Of a stretch of 64,000 nucleotides of DNA, positions 43,901-51,381 are shown piece by piece. The stretch lies in NCBI RefSeq assembly GCF_000756815.1, contig NZ_CCVW01000001.1, positions 1,540,001 through 1,604,000 on the forward strand, read 5' to 3'. Under the pieces are notes generated by a model. That model worked only from the letters and a program-made list of their open reading frames with translations. It was not told the DNA's origin and searched no databases. The position numbers and the translations under genes were made by a program. How positions within the stretch are numbered: the first letter of the stretch is position 1; each line of letters opens with the position of its first letter. Source of the stretch: Legionella massiliensis. GTDB taxonomy: Bacteria; Pseudomonadota; Gammaproteobacteria; Legionellales; Legionellaceae.

Positions 43901-44004
43901 TGAATCGATATGCTAATTTCTGGAAAAAACCAGCCCCCGCATCTACTGATCAACAGCTTAGGTCTGATCAGGAAATAGAGCCAAAGAAGAATTTATGGGT
44001 GTAG
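40909..44004 (+). CDS. Duplicated HtrA/Deg-like serine protease-PDZ protein with one dead copy
   Basis: A 1,031-residue protein built from two copies of a trypsin-like domain plus PDZ region, of the type seen in plant Deg9-like proteases (YFAAHGVIFVPLTKEYI and YFAAHGLVFVRLSKDYI in the two copies). Copy 2 is complete: H578 in ITNAHCATN, D609 in HYYDLAIL, S690 in QPGNSGGP. Copy 1 has lost all three: T57 replaces His, N88 replaces Asp and D158 replaces Ser (NMDEGPL). The linker (about 455-480) is basic, KRKVDSDENQRPKKRPG, and resembles a nuclear localisation signal. No signal peptide is present, unlike periplasmic HtrA, so cytoplasmic action or Dot/Icm export is likely. The dead copy may bind substrate or regulate. 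Confidence 0.88.
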   Translation: MSQEKMELDLSRSLVKITASVTRPSVLEPWKTQISSHTLTGCIIEQNQEKFILTSSTKLAHATHVKGNFSEESNFLRMEIVTIDHSCNLALLKCSAPEFVERAVPLALADKLPNRRAKGEIHYIHDNYISSSPARIRGIESNSQGFMKLSFENKNNMDEGPLIHDSKITGFSLGFGDAIPLPIIQHFILHPGGFPMLPFSMQLIKSPLMKQKYGLVEKNQGALLILDTNPLLHDDALRPGDVVMAIDGYSLLTDGTVKHPDYERPVSYNHLIQMHGLGDMLGLQIKREHQDIMVTTQLNTKINQNHIVKTNLENYDYFAAHGVIFVPLTKEYIEAACLNFPHHTRQSPQFLLLQEKLKAQKSDDISKYFTVCKVIPCEDTLGLEMYTNYVIKTINDQPIKNFNDLISILNQRPEDGLHAIVFEDNKQMVLKHLDVAQNLKLLNSSGYVTNAPASLLQKNGRPKRKVDSDENQRPKKRPGILEVNKDDVSKAISSMQGELLQKGFDLFSTTKALNSNRFEISPAPEPIKADLNWSVVKLKITVKGIDFQTPWSASTQTGVGTGFVIEHEGKKVIITNAHCATNITHLSVQFPKDPTQYEVKLLAINHYYDLAILDCQNPEFLNKAIPMALADSLPENQNNKMEIMVHGFPAGRDFTETSGHITRIETNINAHSREPMLSLKLDVTQQPGNSGGPVTHKGKVVGVANQGPTVMQGTSGFAGAIPLPILKHFLAHPKVLPSLKFGAMPMINPCLREKYSSVNSKLGILVIKTEEGTSAAESLRVNDVILSIDGYPVMTDGKMLHPVSKEPIMYTHAIQMHAFGETVELAVLRDKEILTVKIPLLDKPRMLVKELYEDDKNKRSDYFAAHGLVFVRLSKDYIRKMEAGLAGSELYTLSKELENSKTEKVKHKVVISTILDCEYTEGYENGFKNSIVETVDGVQLKDLYHLMHLLMQVPENGLHTLVLSNKQEIVLKHLTPEENKALLLSFRIDAPQAPEPLLNRYANFWKKPAPASTDQQLRSDQEIEPKKNLWV

Positions 44005-44029
44005 GGGTAGCAATCCCATCCGCGCCAGA

Positions 44030-44115
44030 ATTTACGGTTTGACGCCCAGCTGTGTTCTAAAACCGTAAATTAAGCAGTTAGAGAAGAATGAGCACTCACT
44101 CTTCTCTAACTGCTT
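44030..44115 (+). terminator. Two consecutive hairpins after the protease gene
   Basis: ATTTACGGTTT pairs with AAACCGTAAAT; then AAGCAGTTAGAGAAGAATGA pairs with TCACTCTTCTCTAACTGCTT (one mismatch, four-base loop). They lie just after the stop and probably end transcription. The next 210 bases, up to the convergent gene end, hold nothing I can identify. Confidence 0.6.
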
Positions 44116-44328
44116 GGTATCAACGGTTGTGAATTTGTCATCTTTAGTATCTATAGGTGTCAATAGAGGACCGGAACCTTCCTAAATGCTTACTAGCCCA
44201 AACAAGTAATATCCCCCACTTATTGCGCCAATAGGAAATCATTCATAAAGTAAATTCATTCAACAAACATGAGTTAATTAATAAAATTGAATGCTATAAA
44301 AAGGCTGCATTTATCAAAAGAAAAACGA

Positions 44329-46191
44329 TTATTCATAGAAAAACGCTTTATCATTTAAACGACACCTCACCACAAGATCTTTCAATTCAAAGTCTTGCAT
44401 GTTATTTGTCGGATCAAGCCTTAGCAAATTGCTAAATCCCTTATGGTTGGTAATAGTAAAATGAATCGTTTCAAATTGATTTGAGGCTTTGACCTCAGTG
44501 GCTAGGGAAAATTGCTCTTTGAACTGAGATTGATCTTGAGTGATATAAAATAATTGTGCGGTACTCGTCTGCGCGACTTTAATCGAGGCAGCAACGTCCA
44601 AGATTCTACATTTTCGCGTTTGCGCGAAATCCCCCATATTAATCACTAAATGTGGATCATCATTAGCCGCTTTAAACTGATAAGTCTTATCAGCTGATAT
44701 GAGGCCTGTTGCATTAGATACAACCATTGAGCTGAAATTGCTTGGCTCTAAGCGAAATAAAGCTAAGGGCGATGTTTGTTCCAAGGGGATTGGTGATAAT
44801 TGAAAGGGAAGACTACGAGTAAATGCCGCATTTAATATCACTGCATTGATTAATCCCTTCCTGAGATCAACAAAATGTAAATCTGGACATAGTAGTTCAC
44901 TATCTACAGAACCATGACCTATTAAACATTTAAGGCCATTAGAGCGTTGCACAGCGTTATCTTCATAATATTGTGGATGATTTAGGGCACCGGCATAGAT
45001 TATTAAAAATACAGCTACACAATTAGTAATTAAAAAAGGCTTAACTTTTTCCTTAAATCTATAGAAAAAAACAGTAATAACCCAGGGCCATAAAAGGGTT
45101 ATCCAGAAATAATGGAATCTTGGGAAACCATAAGCAAACATATCTCTATTGGTTATTATCTTTCCCGCGGGATAGAGGTATACACGACCAGCAGCAACAA
45201 GAAACAGATATACGGCAATAATAGAGAACAGCGATAGATAAATAACTCCTGTTTTAAGCGCTTCAGCTTTAGCGTTTTTAATTATAAATTTAATCGACAA
45301 ATAACTGGCAACTAAACTTAAGAGGGTCGCAATTAATGCCATAGCGAAGGCAGGACGAAGATGTTCGGGGGTGAACATGAGTGAACGAGCTACTTTGCCC
45401 AGGATATAAAGCCAAAAGTTCTTTTCAATAGGCGTGCTAAAGGCTGTTCCACTATGAACACCATGTTGTACACCGAGTAAAATCCAAAGCTGGGCTAAGA
45501 CAGAAACAACAGCAGGTATCAGTAAGACCAGGCCGGCATTTAACATAAATTTACCGTCGTTTTTATTCATAAAACGACTAATTAAAATAAAGAGTAAACT
45601 CTGGGTTAGTGAGCCAAAGGCGCCACTAATATATGAGAAGCCTGATAAAAGCCCGGAAATAAAAATTATTGAATAATTTAAAGATGCTCTCCAAGGTTCC
45701 CGCATGACTATATAAAGGATAGCTAGATTGAAAATCAGCGGTACTGCCTGAATGAAGGCACCATTAGTGCCTCCCCAATAGGTATCAGGCTGTAGTATTA
45801 GTAAGCTGAGGCTAAATGTTGATGCCCTGATTAATTGATTGGGAAGTACCAGGCTTAGCAGCTTCCATTGTAAGAATAGAAAAGCACCAAGAACTACAAT
45901 CATAGAAATGAGTTGATAGGCAATACTATTGGCATCTAAATAATAATAAGAGAGCGCGTTAAAAATTCTATATAAGGGGGACATCGTGTCATTAACGGTA
46001 TTGAATAAAATACGGGGGTTAAAGGAATTTAGAGTGCCATTAATGTAGTCACCCCATTCATCCGCGACAGGAATATCTATTCCATAGCGCAACCAAGAAA
46101 TGGCATTTAAGGCTAAGCTGAGAATCGGTAATAACAATAAAAGGGTTGTAGCAAACTGGATCCATCGTTGTTTTTCTAGATACTTCCGCAT
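44329..46191 (-). CDS. Large multi-pass membrane protein, possibly GT-C-like
   Basis: A 620-residue inner-membrane protein with about 11-12 hydrophobic helices up to residue 430 and a soluble C-terminal region of about 190 residues. After the first helix comes a periplasmic loop, RYGIDIPVADEWGDYINGTL; an acidic motif in this loop (here DEW) is typical of GT-C lipid-linked sugar transferases. The tail looks beta-rich (LVINMGDFAQTRKCRILDV). The start is set by AAGGG seven bases before the ATG; a 26-residue upstream extension runs through a repeat and is rejected. The substrate is unknown and the GT-C call is tentative. Confidence 0.75.
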   Translation of the reverse strand: MRKYLEKQRWIQFATTLLLLLPILSLALNAISWLRYGIDIPVADEWGDYINGTLNSFNPRILFNTVNDTMSPLYRIFNALSYYYLDANSIAYQLISMIVVLGAFLFLQWKLLSLVLPNQLIRASTFSLSLLILQPDTYWGGTNGAFIQAVPLIFNLAILYIVMREPWRASLNYSIIFISGLLSGFSYISGAFGSLTQSLLFILISRFMNKNDGKFMLNAGLVLLIPAVVSVLAQLWILLGVQHGVHSGTAFSTPIEKNFWLYILGKVARSLMFTPEHLRPAFAMALIATLLSLVASYLSIKFIIKNAKAEALKTGVIYLSLFSIIAVYLFLVAAGRVYLYPAGKIITNRDMFAYGFPRFHYFWITLLWPWVITVFFYRFKEKVKPFLITNCVAVFLIIYAGALNHPQYYEDNAVQRSNGLKCLIGHGSVDSELLCPDLHFVDLRKGLINAVILNAAFTRSLPFQLSPIPLEQTSPLALFRLEPSNFSSMVVSNATGLISADKTYQFKAANDDPHLVINMGDFAQTRKCRILDVAASIKVAQTSTAQLFYITQDQSQFKEQFSLATEVKASNQFETIHFTITNHKGFSNLLRLDPTNNMQDFELKDLVVRCRLNDKAFFYE

Positions 46192-46201
46192 GAATTTACC
46201 C

Positions 46202-46822
46202 TTATTAGGCACAAGATTTTTTGTAATAGGTCGGGCCTGATACCCTAAGGCGTTAAGGAAATTTGTCATTCCCGCGAAGGCGGGAATCTATCCTTACATT
46301 GGCACGGTGCTTCTTAGAAATAGATTCCCGCCTTCGCGGGAATGACAGAACCGGCAGTGTGCGTTAGGAGGTTAAGGCCAACCTACAAATTTTCGCGATT
46401 ATAGCAACTAAACCTATAAATCTCGCCAATTATTAGGCACAAGATTTTTTGTAATAGGTCGGGCCTGATACCCTCACTGCCATTAAGTTAAGGACGATAC
46501 ATCAGAACCGTTCGGGCTGAAGGCCGTCTCGAAGCCTTGTACTCTGTGACGCTTGCGCACAGACCTCTCAAAGAACGGTGTCTGAAGGATAGATGAGGGG
46601 TTTCTGGTTCGAAGTTCTTTCCCGATATTTGCCCCAAAGGGGCTGAGTTGCTCAGCGCGAACGGTTTTAAATAATTCTTATCCATAACTGACGTTAACTT
46701 AACGGCAGTGCCTGATACCCTAAGGCGTTAAGGAAATTTGTCATTCCCGCGAAGGCGGGAATCTATCCTTACATTGGCACGGTGCTTCTTAGAAATAGAT
46801 TCCCGCCTTCGCGGGAATGACA
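46202..46822. repeat. Duplicated 145-bp repeat, second copy split by a MITE
   Basis: Copy 1 is 46,202-46,346: TTATTAGGCACAAGATTTTT, ACCCTAAGGCGTTAAGG, then a GTCATTCCCGCGAAGGCGGG hairpin. Copy 2 has the same sequence but is interrupted after 45 bases by a MITE (46,475-46,710) and ends at 46,822. Right of copy 2 is CCCTTAACTTAATGGTAGTG, a further MITE end. The region upstream of the membrane protein gene holds no protein gene; an apparent small ORF lies inside the MITE. Confidence 0.9.
46475..46710. mobile_element. CACTGCC-ended MITE with 11-bp target duplication
   Basis: A 236-bp element with ends CACTGCCATTAAGTTAA and TTAACTTAACGGCAGTG. It is flanked on both sides by CCTGATACCCT (46,464-46,474 and 46,711-46,721). 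The unoccupied target is present once in copy 1 of the surrounding duplication (46,236-46,246). The core holds the GTCTCGAAGCC block of copies A and B plus a GGTTCGAAGTTCTTTCC segment. An 11-bp duplication suits mobilisation by an IS4-type transposase, but no such gene is in this window. Confidence 0.92.
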
Positions 46823-46903
46823 ACTACCCTTAACTTAATGGTAGTGAGGGGAGAAGATGCCCGAAGGGCGGATGAGATGAAGAATTATGAAAGAAAATCT
46901 TGC

Positions 46904-47749
46904 CTATAAGCCATTTTTTATGCGGTTAATCAAGCCTGTTAATACCTGTTGCGGACCTAATTCCTCAAATATTGTCTCTCCTTGAGCCATTAGATAGCGA
47001 ATCGACTGATTCCATAATACGGAATGAGTCATTTGTTTGGCTAAGGTTTTGGCAATATCCTGGTCATAGGGTTGGCCGCTGGTATTAGCGATGATTGTGA
47101 TCATTGGCGCTGAGAAACTAAATTCTTGTAGAAACAACTCAAATTCTTGAGCTGCCTCTGCCATCATCGGTGAATGAAAGGCGCCACTTACATTGAGCTG
47201 AAGATATAAACTTGCTCCCGCTTGGGTGAAATAAGTTTCCGCGAGTTCAATCTTGGATTTAGGTCCTGAAATGACAATCTGCAAGTCGGAATTATAATTG
47301 GCTACGCTGAGTTGCTGCAGCTCAGGCTGTTCCAACACCTGGCGAATGGCTTGCTCATTTAAGCCAAGAACGGCAGCCATTTTACCGCCCGTTGCCTGAC
47401 TCATCAGTTCAGCACGTTTTTGCACGATGCGTAGGCCTGTTTCAAAATCAAAAGCCCCCGCGGCATAAAGCGCGTTGAGTTCCCCCAAACTATGACCAAC
47501 AACAAAATCTGGCAATACCGTGATTTCCTCCTGACGCTTCAAGTAAGAGAGTGCATTGACTACATAGAGTGCGGGTTGGGTGTAAAGGGTGTTATTCAGT
47601 AACTTATTCGGATCTTCCAGGCAAAGTGTCGTCATATCGTAACCCAGGATTTCATTGGCTAAGTTAAGATGTTGTGGAAATTTGGGAAACAGAGCCTTCC
47701 CCATTCCAATGATTTGCGACCCTTGTCCGGGAAACATGCAAGTTGTCAT
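46904..47749 (-). CDS. Malonyl-CoA:ACP acyltransferase (FabD / trans-AT type)
   Basis: A 281-residue acyltransferase. It begins CMFPGQGSQIIGMGK, has the nucleophile motif GHSLGELNALYAAG, a downstream AFHSPMM His motif, and QMTHSVLWNQSIRYL near the end. The enzyme moves malonyl from CoA to carrier protein. It is not in a fab operon and resembles stand-alone acyltransferases that serve polyketide synthases in trans (LFPKFPQ after the first motif). The nearest carrier domain is in the adenylation-carrier-condensation protein 4 kb downstream; a functional link is speculative. Confidence 0.88.
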   Translation of the reverse strand: MTTCMFPGQGSQIIGMGKALFPKFPQHLNLANEILGYDMTTLCLEDPNKLLNNTLYTQPALYVVNALSYLKRQEEITVLPDFVVGHSLGELNALYAAGAFDFETGLRIVQKRAELMSQATGGKMAAVLGLNEQAIRQVLEQPELQQLSVANYNSDLQIVISGPKSKIELAETYFTQAGASLYLQLNVSGAFHSPMMAEAAQEFELFLQEFSFSAPMITIIANTSGQPYDQDIAKTLAKQMTHSVLWNQSIRYLMAQGETIFEELGPQQVLTGLINRIKNGL

Positions 47750-47881
47750 ATTAAGAGCTCCCTAATGCCTTATAGATAGTTATAGACTATCTTAAAACAA
47801 AGTTTGTTATCCACAATTTCTGGGGATAAGTGTGTGGAAAGGGTGGGGGAGGATGTTTATATCTGTTCACCCTGAGCAACT

Positions 47882-47937
47882 CAGCCCCTCATCCGCCGCT
47901 TCGCGGCACCTTCTCCCCAGAGGGGCGGATGAGGGGT
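47882..47937. repeat. CCCCTCATCCGCC hairpin repeat
   Basis: CCCCTCATCCGCC pairs with GGCGGATGAGGGG, with GCTTCGCGGCACCTTCTCCCC between. It belongs to the family at 19,089. The rest of the gap between fabD-like and GST genes shows no gene. Confidence 0.75.
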
Positions 47938-48022
47938 GATTTAAGCACGGGTCTCTAACCCCGTAGAATCAAATTTGTTTACATGCTTAAATAGTTATCT
48001 AATCTCACAATAAGGATAAATA

Positions 48023-48637
48023 ATGAAATTATATTACTCAAAAGGAGCTTGCTCCCTTGTTGTTCGCATTGTCATTAATGAAATAGGCGTAGATTCTGAG
48101 TATGAAGCAGTTGATTTGAAAGTTAAAAAGACTGAGAACAATGAAGACTATTATCAGATCAATCCCAAGGGCGCTGTCCCAGCCTTAGAAGTCTCTAAGG
48201 GAGTGGTACTCACCGAAAACTTTATTATTCAGCAATACCTTGTCGATACTTATAAAGCTACAGCATTATGCCCTGCAGTTGGGGATTTGCAGCGTTATAA
48301 GGTTCTTGCCTGGTCTAACTATGTATCAACGGAGATTCATAAAAGTTTTTCAAATTTATTTAACCCGATGGTTCCGCAAGAATTAAAAGAAAGCCTCTTT
48401 ATTCCAATTATCAAAACCAAGTTGACTAAGCTCAACAAGCAGCTTGGCGAACACCGATATCTCAGCGGCGATCATTTTGCTATGCCAGATGCTTATTTAT
48501 TTGTGATGCTGTTATGGGCAGGCAGAATGAATGTTGATATAAGCGATTTACCACAACTAAGCGCTTATTTTGCTGAGTTGAAAAATAGACCTTCAATTAA
48601 AAAATCACTCAAGGAAGAGGGGATTGAGTTAAATTAG
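48023..48637 (+). CDS. Glutathione S-transferase
   Basis: A 204-residue GST of the bacterial beta type. The thioredoxin-like N-terminal domain has YYSKGACSLVVRIVINE with the active-site Cys10 region, NPKGAVPALEV (cis-proline) and VLTENFIIQQYL; the helical C-terminal domain contains YLSGDHFAMPDAYLFVMLLWA. It conjugates or reduces electrophiles with glutathione. It stands alone between repeats. Confidence 0.9.
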   Translation: MKLYYSKGACSLVVRIVINEIGVDSEYEAVDLKVKKTENNEDYYQINPKGAVPALEVSKGVVLTENFIIQQYLVDTYKATALCPAVGDLQRYKVLAWSNYVSTEIHKSFSNLFNPMVPQELKESLFIPIIKTKLTKLNKQLGEHRYLSGDHFAMPDAYLFVMLLWAGRMNVDISDLPQLSAYFAELKNRPSIKKSLKEEGIELN

Positions 48638-48658
48638 TGGTAGGTCACGCCCCTCTTG

Positions 48659-48765
48659 CCCCTAACATAGTCCGCTATCCTGAGCGCAGCGAAGGATCTC
48701 CGGGATTAGCACGGTGCCATGCCGGGGATCCTTCGCTGCGCTCAGGATAACGAGCTATGTTAGGG
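48659..48765. repeat. GTCATCC-family hairpin, variant CTATCCTGAGCGCAGCG
   Basis: The core GAGCGCAGCGAAGGATC pairs with GATCCTTCGCTGCGCTC. Outside it, CCCTAACATAG pairs with CTATGTTAGGG. Here the GTCATCC tip is replaced by CTATCCT, so this is a subfamily. It follows the GST gene and may act as terminator. Confidence 0.8.
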
Positions 48766-48880
48766 TGAATAATACAATTAATGTCAGTTAAATAGTGTTT
48801 AGCTGGCCAAATTTTGTTAATCTTGCACGCGGCTAGCATTTGCTAGCCTCTTAATTGTGCTTTAAATCCGCCTACCATTA

Positions 48881-48958
48881 CGAATCCCCGCGGCTTGACC
48901 GCGGGGTCTAAACCTGGTGCAAATCCATGGATCCCGCGGTCAAGCCGCGGGAATTCGG
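48881..48958. repeat. GC-rich CCCGCGGCTTGACC hairpin
   Basis: CGAATCCCCGCGGCTTGACCG, a middle of about 35 bases, then CGGTCAAGCCGCGGGAATTCG form one large hairpin, with smaller CCCCGCGG/CCGCGGGG pairing possible in the left arm. It is the complete reference copy for the outer arms of the nested repeats at 35,394 and 60,841. No protein gene is seen between the GST and the next small ORF. Confidence 0.8.
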
Positions 48959-49001
48959 TAGGGGAGAAGGAGTTTTGTAAAATTTAGATAGAGTTTAAGT
49001 T

Positions 49002-49211
49002 ATGTTTAAAAATAAATGTAAGACCGAAAGTAGAGCTGAGCTTATAGAAAATTCTGCATCAGAAGAAGAAACTAGAACTAATAAGAAACCAGGCTTTTTT
49101 AATAGAGTTTCTATAACGCTTGGTGGAAATAAGGACCATAATTTAACGAAAGAGGAAAAAGCTGCCAAGGTAAGCCGTATCGATGGTGCTTTGAAGAGCT
49201 TAGGTCTTTAA
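49002..49211 (+). CDS. Small charged protein of unknown function
   Basis: A 69-residue protein. The first half is polar and acidic (ENSASEEETRTNKK), the second contains KPGFFNRVSITLGG and a helical Lys/Glu stretch ending in DGALKSLGL. There is no signal peptide or membrane segment. A perfect hairpin directly after the stop supports a real transcription unit. AT-rich DNA precedes it; GGAGAAGGAG lies 35 bases upstream, too far to be its ribosome site. No family was recognised. Confidence 0.6.
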   Translation: MFKNKCKTESRAELIENSASEEETRTNKKPGFFNRVSITLGGNKDHNLTKEEKAAKVSRIDGALKSLGL

Positions 49212-49214
49212 TCA

Positions 49215-49255
49215 ATAAACAAAGGGCTTGAATATAATTCAAGCCCTTTGTTTAT
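49215..49255 (+). terminator. Perfect 19-bp terminator hairpin
   Basis: ATAAACAAAGGGCTTGAAT pairs perfectly with its complement around a three-base loop, four bases after the stop. The stem ends in TTTGTTTAT, so the RNA has a U-rich 3' side, as in intrinsic terminators. Confidence 0.85.
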
Positions 49256-49335
49256 CCAGAACTTCCCACCAGCCTGAATTTGTCTAAAAAATAACCTAAT
49301 ATTGAATTATATATTCCTTATAAAGGTTTAAGACG

Positions 49336-51318
49336 ATGAGCGCAGAGGCTTTACTTAGACAATTAGGATGTTATAACAAAGACTATCCTGAAGCTGATGA
49401 AGGGAAAGAGGCGGATGCAACCTTTGTCAGAGATCGTTTACCCCAAGAAAGTTTGAGACATTTGCACGAAGGGATTAAGAAATACCAATTAACTTATAAA
49501 TTGAAGGTTCGTAGTTATCAAGCAAAACACCCTAATGTAGAGATGCCTAGAGCAGGCGAATACAATTATTTTCGTCAACAATTTATACGCTTTATGGCTG
49601 AAAAGGATGAATCTATTCTAGGACAATATTTAGCTGATCCAAGCAGGCGGGATACAAACCCCGAGTCTGCTACCATCAAAATGGTTGATTTTCTAGGTAA
49701 AGAGGGTAGGGAATTATATCGCTTAGCCTTAGAAGAAGAGATGAATAGCCCTGAATATATGAATGCGGTATTCAGAGCGTCTACCACCCATTTTGAGGGT
49801 GAAAAATGGGCACAACGACCTGTAGTAATCGTTGCCGGGCCCTCTGGTAGCGGTAAATCCTTTGCCGCCAAGGCTGCTGTTGAGAAGGCTAATCAGTTTT
49901 TACCTAAGATAGACGGTGATCAATCAGGTAATGATGTAGTTGCTGTCGATGGCGGGGTAGCTCGTGAAGTTTCGCAAATACGTAAATTAGCCATTCAAGT
50001 AGCAAACAATAAGGGTTATACCGGTATTTCAGATTTACATAGCCAATCAGGGGTTTTAAACGGGGTGAAAGACCGAATACAGGAAGCTGTTTTGAGTACA
50101 AACAATGTTGGTGTAGTAATTCCTGAAACTTTTTCACAATTTTTTAGCAAACAATCGTTATTGGCTAGAGTTGATGCTTTGGTTAATACCAAACTCATTT
50201 TCTCACGCGTCGATGGTCAAAATCCTTCTATATTTCAAAAAATCGTTGCCTTTATGGGATCAAGGCGTGCCTGGAAGACCTCTGGCTTTGAAGCAAAGAA
50301 GACACTTGATTTAAATGATACTGAGCTTGCTGAATCAAAAGCTTATGGGGCAGGAGGCTTTAGATTTGGTCAAATAGGTTCACTGCTCGCTGAGTTGTGG
50401 GTTAAAACATTCAGCAAAGATAAGCTTTATATGACAATTATTAATGACCTTTCGCTTATGAAGGAAATACCAGCGCATTCGAATAATTGGGTTGAAGCCA
50501 ACCAAGGTGACAAAGGGGCTATCCTTGTCTCTCAAAAGGCCTTTGAGCAATGGCAAGCACAGCGTCCTTCGCAGCGAGAGAGATTACAGGATTTTATAAA
50601 AGACCTTAAATTACCTGCCGAAATTAAAACCTCAGGGGAGGTCAGTCTGGCTAATGCTAGGGAAACGATTCGCAAAAAAATTATATCTATGCAAGATCAA
50701 TTATCTGCAAAGGAAAATTCTCCAGAATTGATTCTAATGCTAAATGATAAAATAGATAATTTGCAGGGGGTATTAGATAAAATAAGCGAGCTCGATACCG
50801 GTAATAAAGCAGCGATTTTAAACCTAAAAGAAGAGATTAGCGTTCTGATTACTAGTATGGAAGCACAGGGGCAATTTCCTCTTTTTAGTCAGACAAAAAA
50901 TGCTCTGGAAACGGTCGTTTCTGCCTTAGATAAGATAAGCATACATTTAGTCATGGCGGATCAGAATACTAATGAGGACATTAAAGAAGCTTGCAAAGAG
51001 ATTGCTTCTATAATTGAGACCGGTTCTTTTGTTGAACCTGGAATCCCCTTTAAACGACAAATTTATCCTAACTTATTTGGCTTGGTTGATGCTCTTAAGA
51101 AGGGAACTACAGATTTGCAAGCTCTGCAACTAATAGCCCGTAAAGGAGTAGACACTAATGCTAGTACTCTTGATAGAAATCCTTCTATGGCTTCAACGCA
51201 AATCAATAACCGTTTGAAATTGTTTGAAACAATATGCAAAGCAAATACTCTTGAAGAGGCATGCAACGCTATTCGAGAGCAATTTTCAGAGGCGAGTCCC
51301 GAAGCTGGACTAGGATGA
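49336..51318 (+). CDS. P-loop (zeta-toxin-like) protein, effector candidate
   Basis: A 660-residue soluble protein. A P-loop, VVIVAGPSGSGKSFAAKAAVE (GPSGSGKS at 168-175), is followed by an acidic VVAVDGG block and helices SQIRKLAIQVANN. This fits the zeta-toxin/PezT kinase fold, whose free members phosphorylate UDP-amino sugars, but no antitoxin gene is adjacent. The C-terminal half is helical with coiled coil (residues about 455-540) and ends EASPEAGLG. No signal peptide is seen. The size, helical tail and isolated position fit a translocated effector, which is inference. The start follows AAAGGTTTAAGACG. Confidence 0.75.
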   Translation: MSAEALLRQLGCYNKDYPEADEGKEADATFVRDRLPQESLRHLHEGIKKYQLTYKLKVRSYQAKHPNVEMPRAGEYNYFRQQFIRFMAEKDESILGQYLADPSRRDTNPESATIKMVDFLGKEGRELYRLALEEEMNSPEYMNAVFRASTTHFEGEKWAQRPVVIVAGPSGSGKSFAAKAAVEKANQFLPKIDGDQSGNDVVAVDGGVAREVSQIRKLAIQVANNKGYTGISDLHSQSGVLNGVKDRIQEAVLSTNNVGVVIPETFSQFFSKQSLLARVDALVNTKLIFSRVDGQNPSIFQKIVAFMGSRRAWKTSGFEAKKTLDLNDTELAESKAYGAGGFRFGQIGSLLAELWVKTFSKDKLYMTIINDLSLMKEIPAHSNNWVEANQGDKGAILVSQKAFEQWQAQRPSQRERLQDFIKDLKLPAEIKTSGEVSLANARETIRKKIISMQDQLSAKENSPELILMLNDKIDNLQGVLDKISELDTGNKAAILNLKEEISVLITSMEAQGQFPLFSQTKNALETVVSALDKISIHLVMADQNTNEDIKEACKEIASIIETGSFVEPGIPFKRQIYPNLFGLVDALKKGTTDLQALQLIARKGVDTNASTLDRNPSMASTQINNRLKLFETICKANTLEEACNAIREQFSEASPEAGLG

Positions 51319-51381
51319 AAAGCTGGCTTGTGCTTTGATAGTTGCTCGCAAAAACCAAGAGCATTCTCTTAGGAAAATACT

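Noticed and set aside
46192-46269. 26-residue N-terminal extension of the large membrane protein
   Set aside because: It is encoded by the 145-bp repeat, and a good ribosome site precedes the later ATG.
46488-46685. 65-codon minus-strand frame
   Set aside because: It lies wholly inside the MITE with the target duplication, and its sequence is the translation of hairpin arms.
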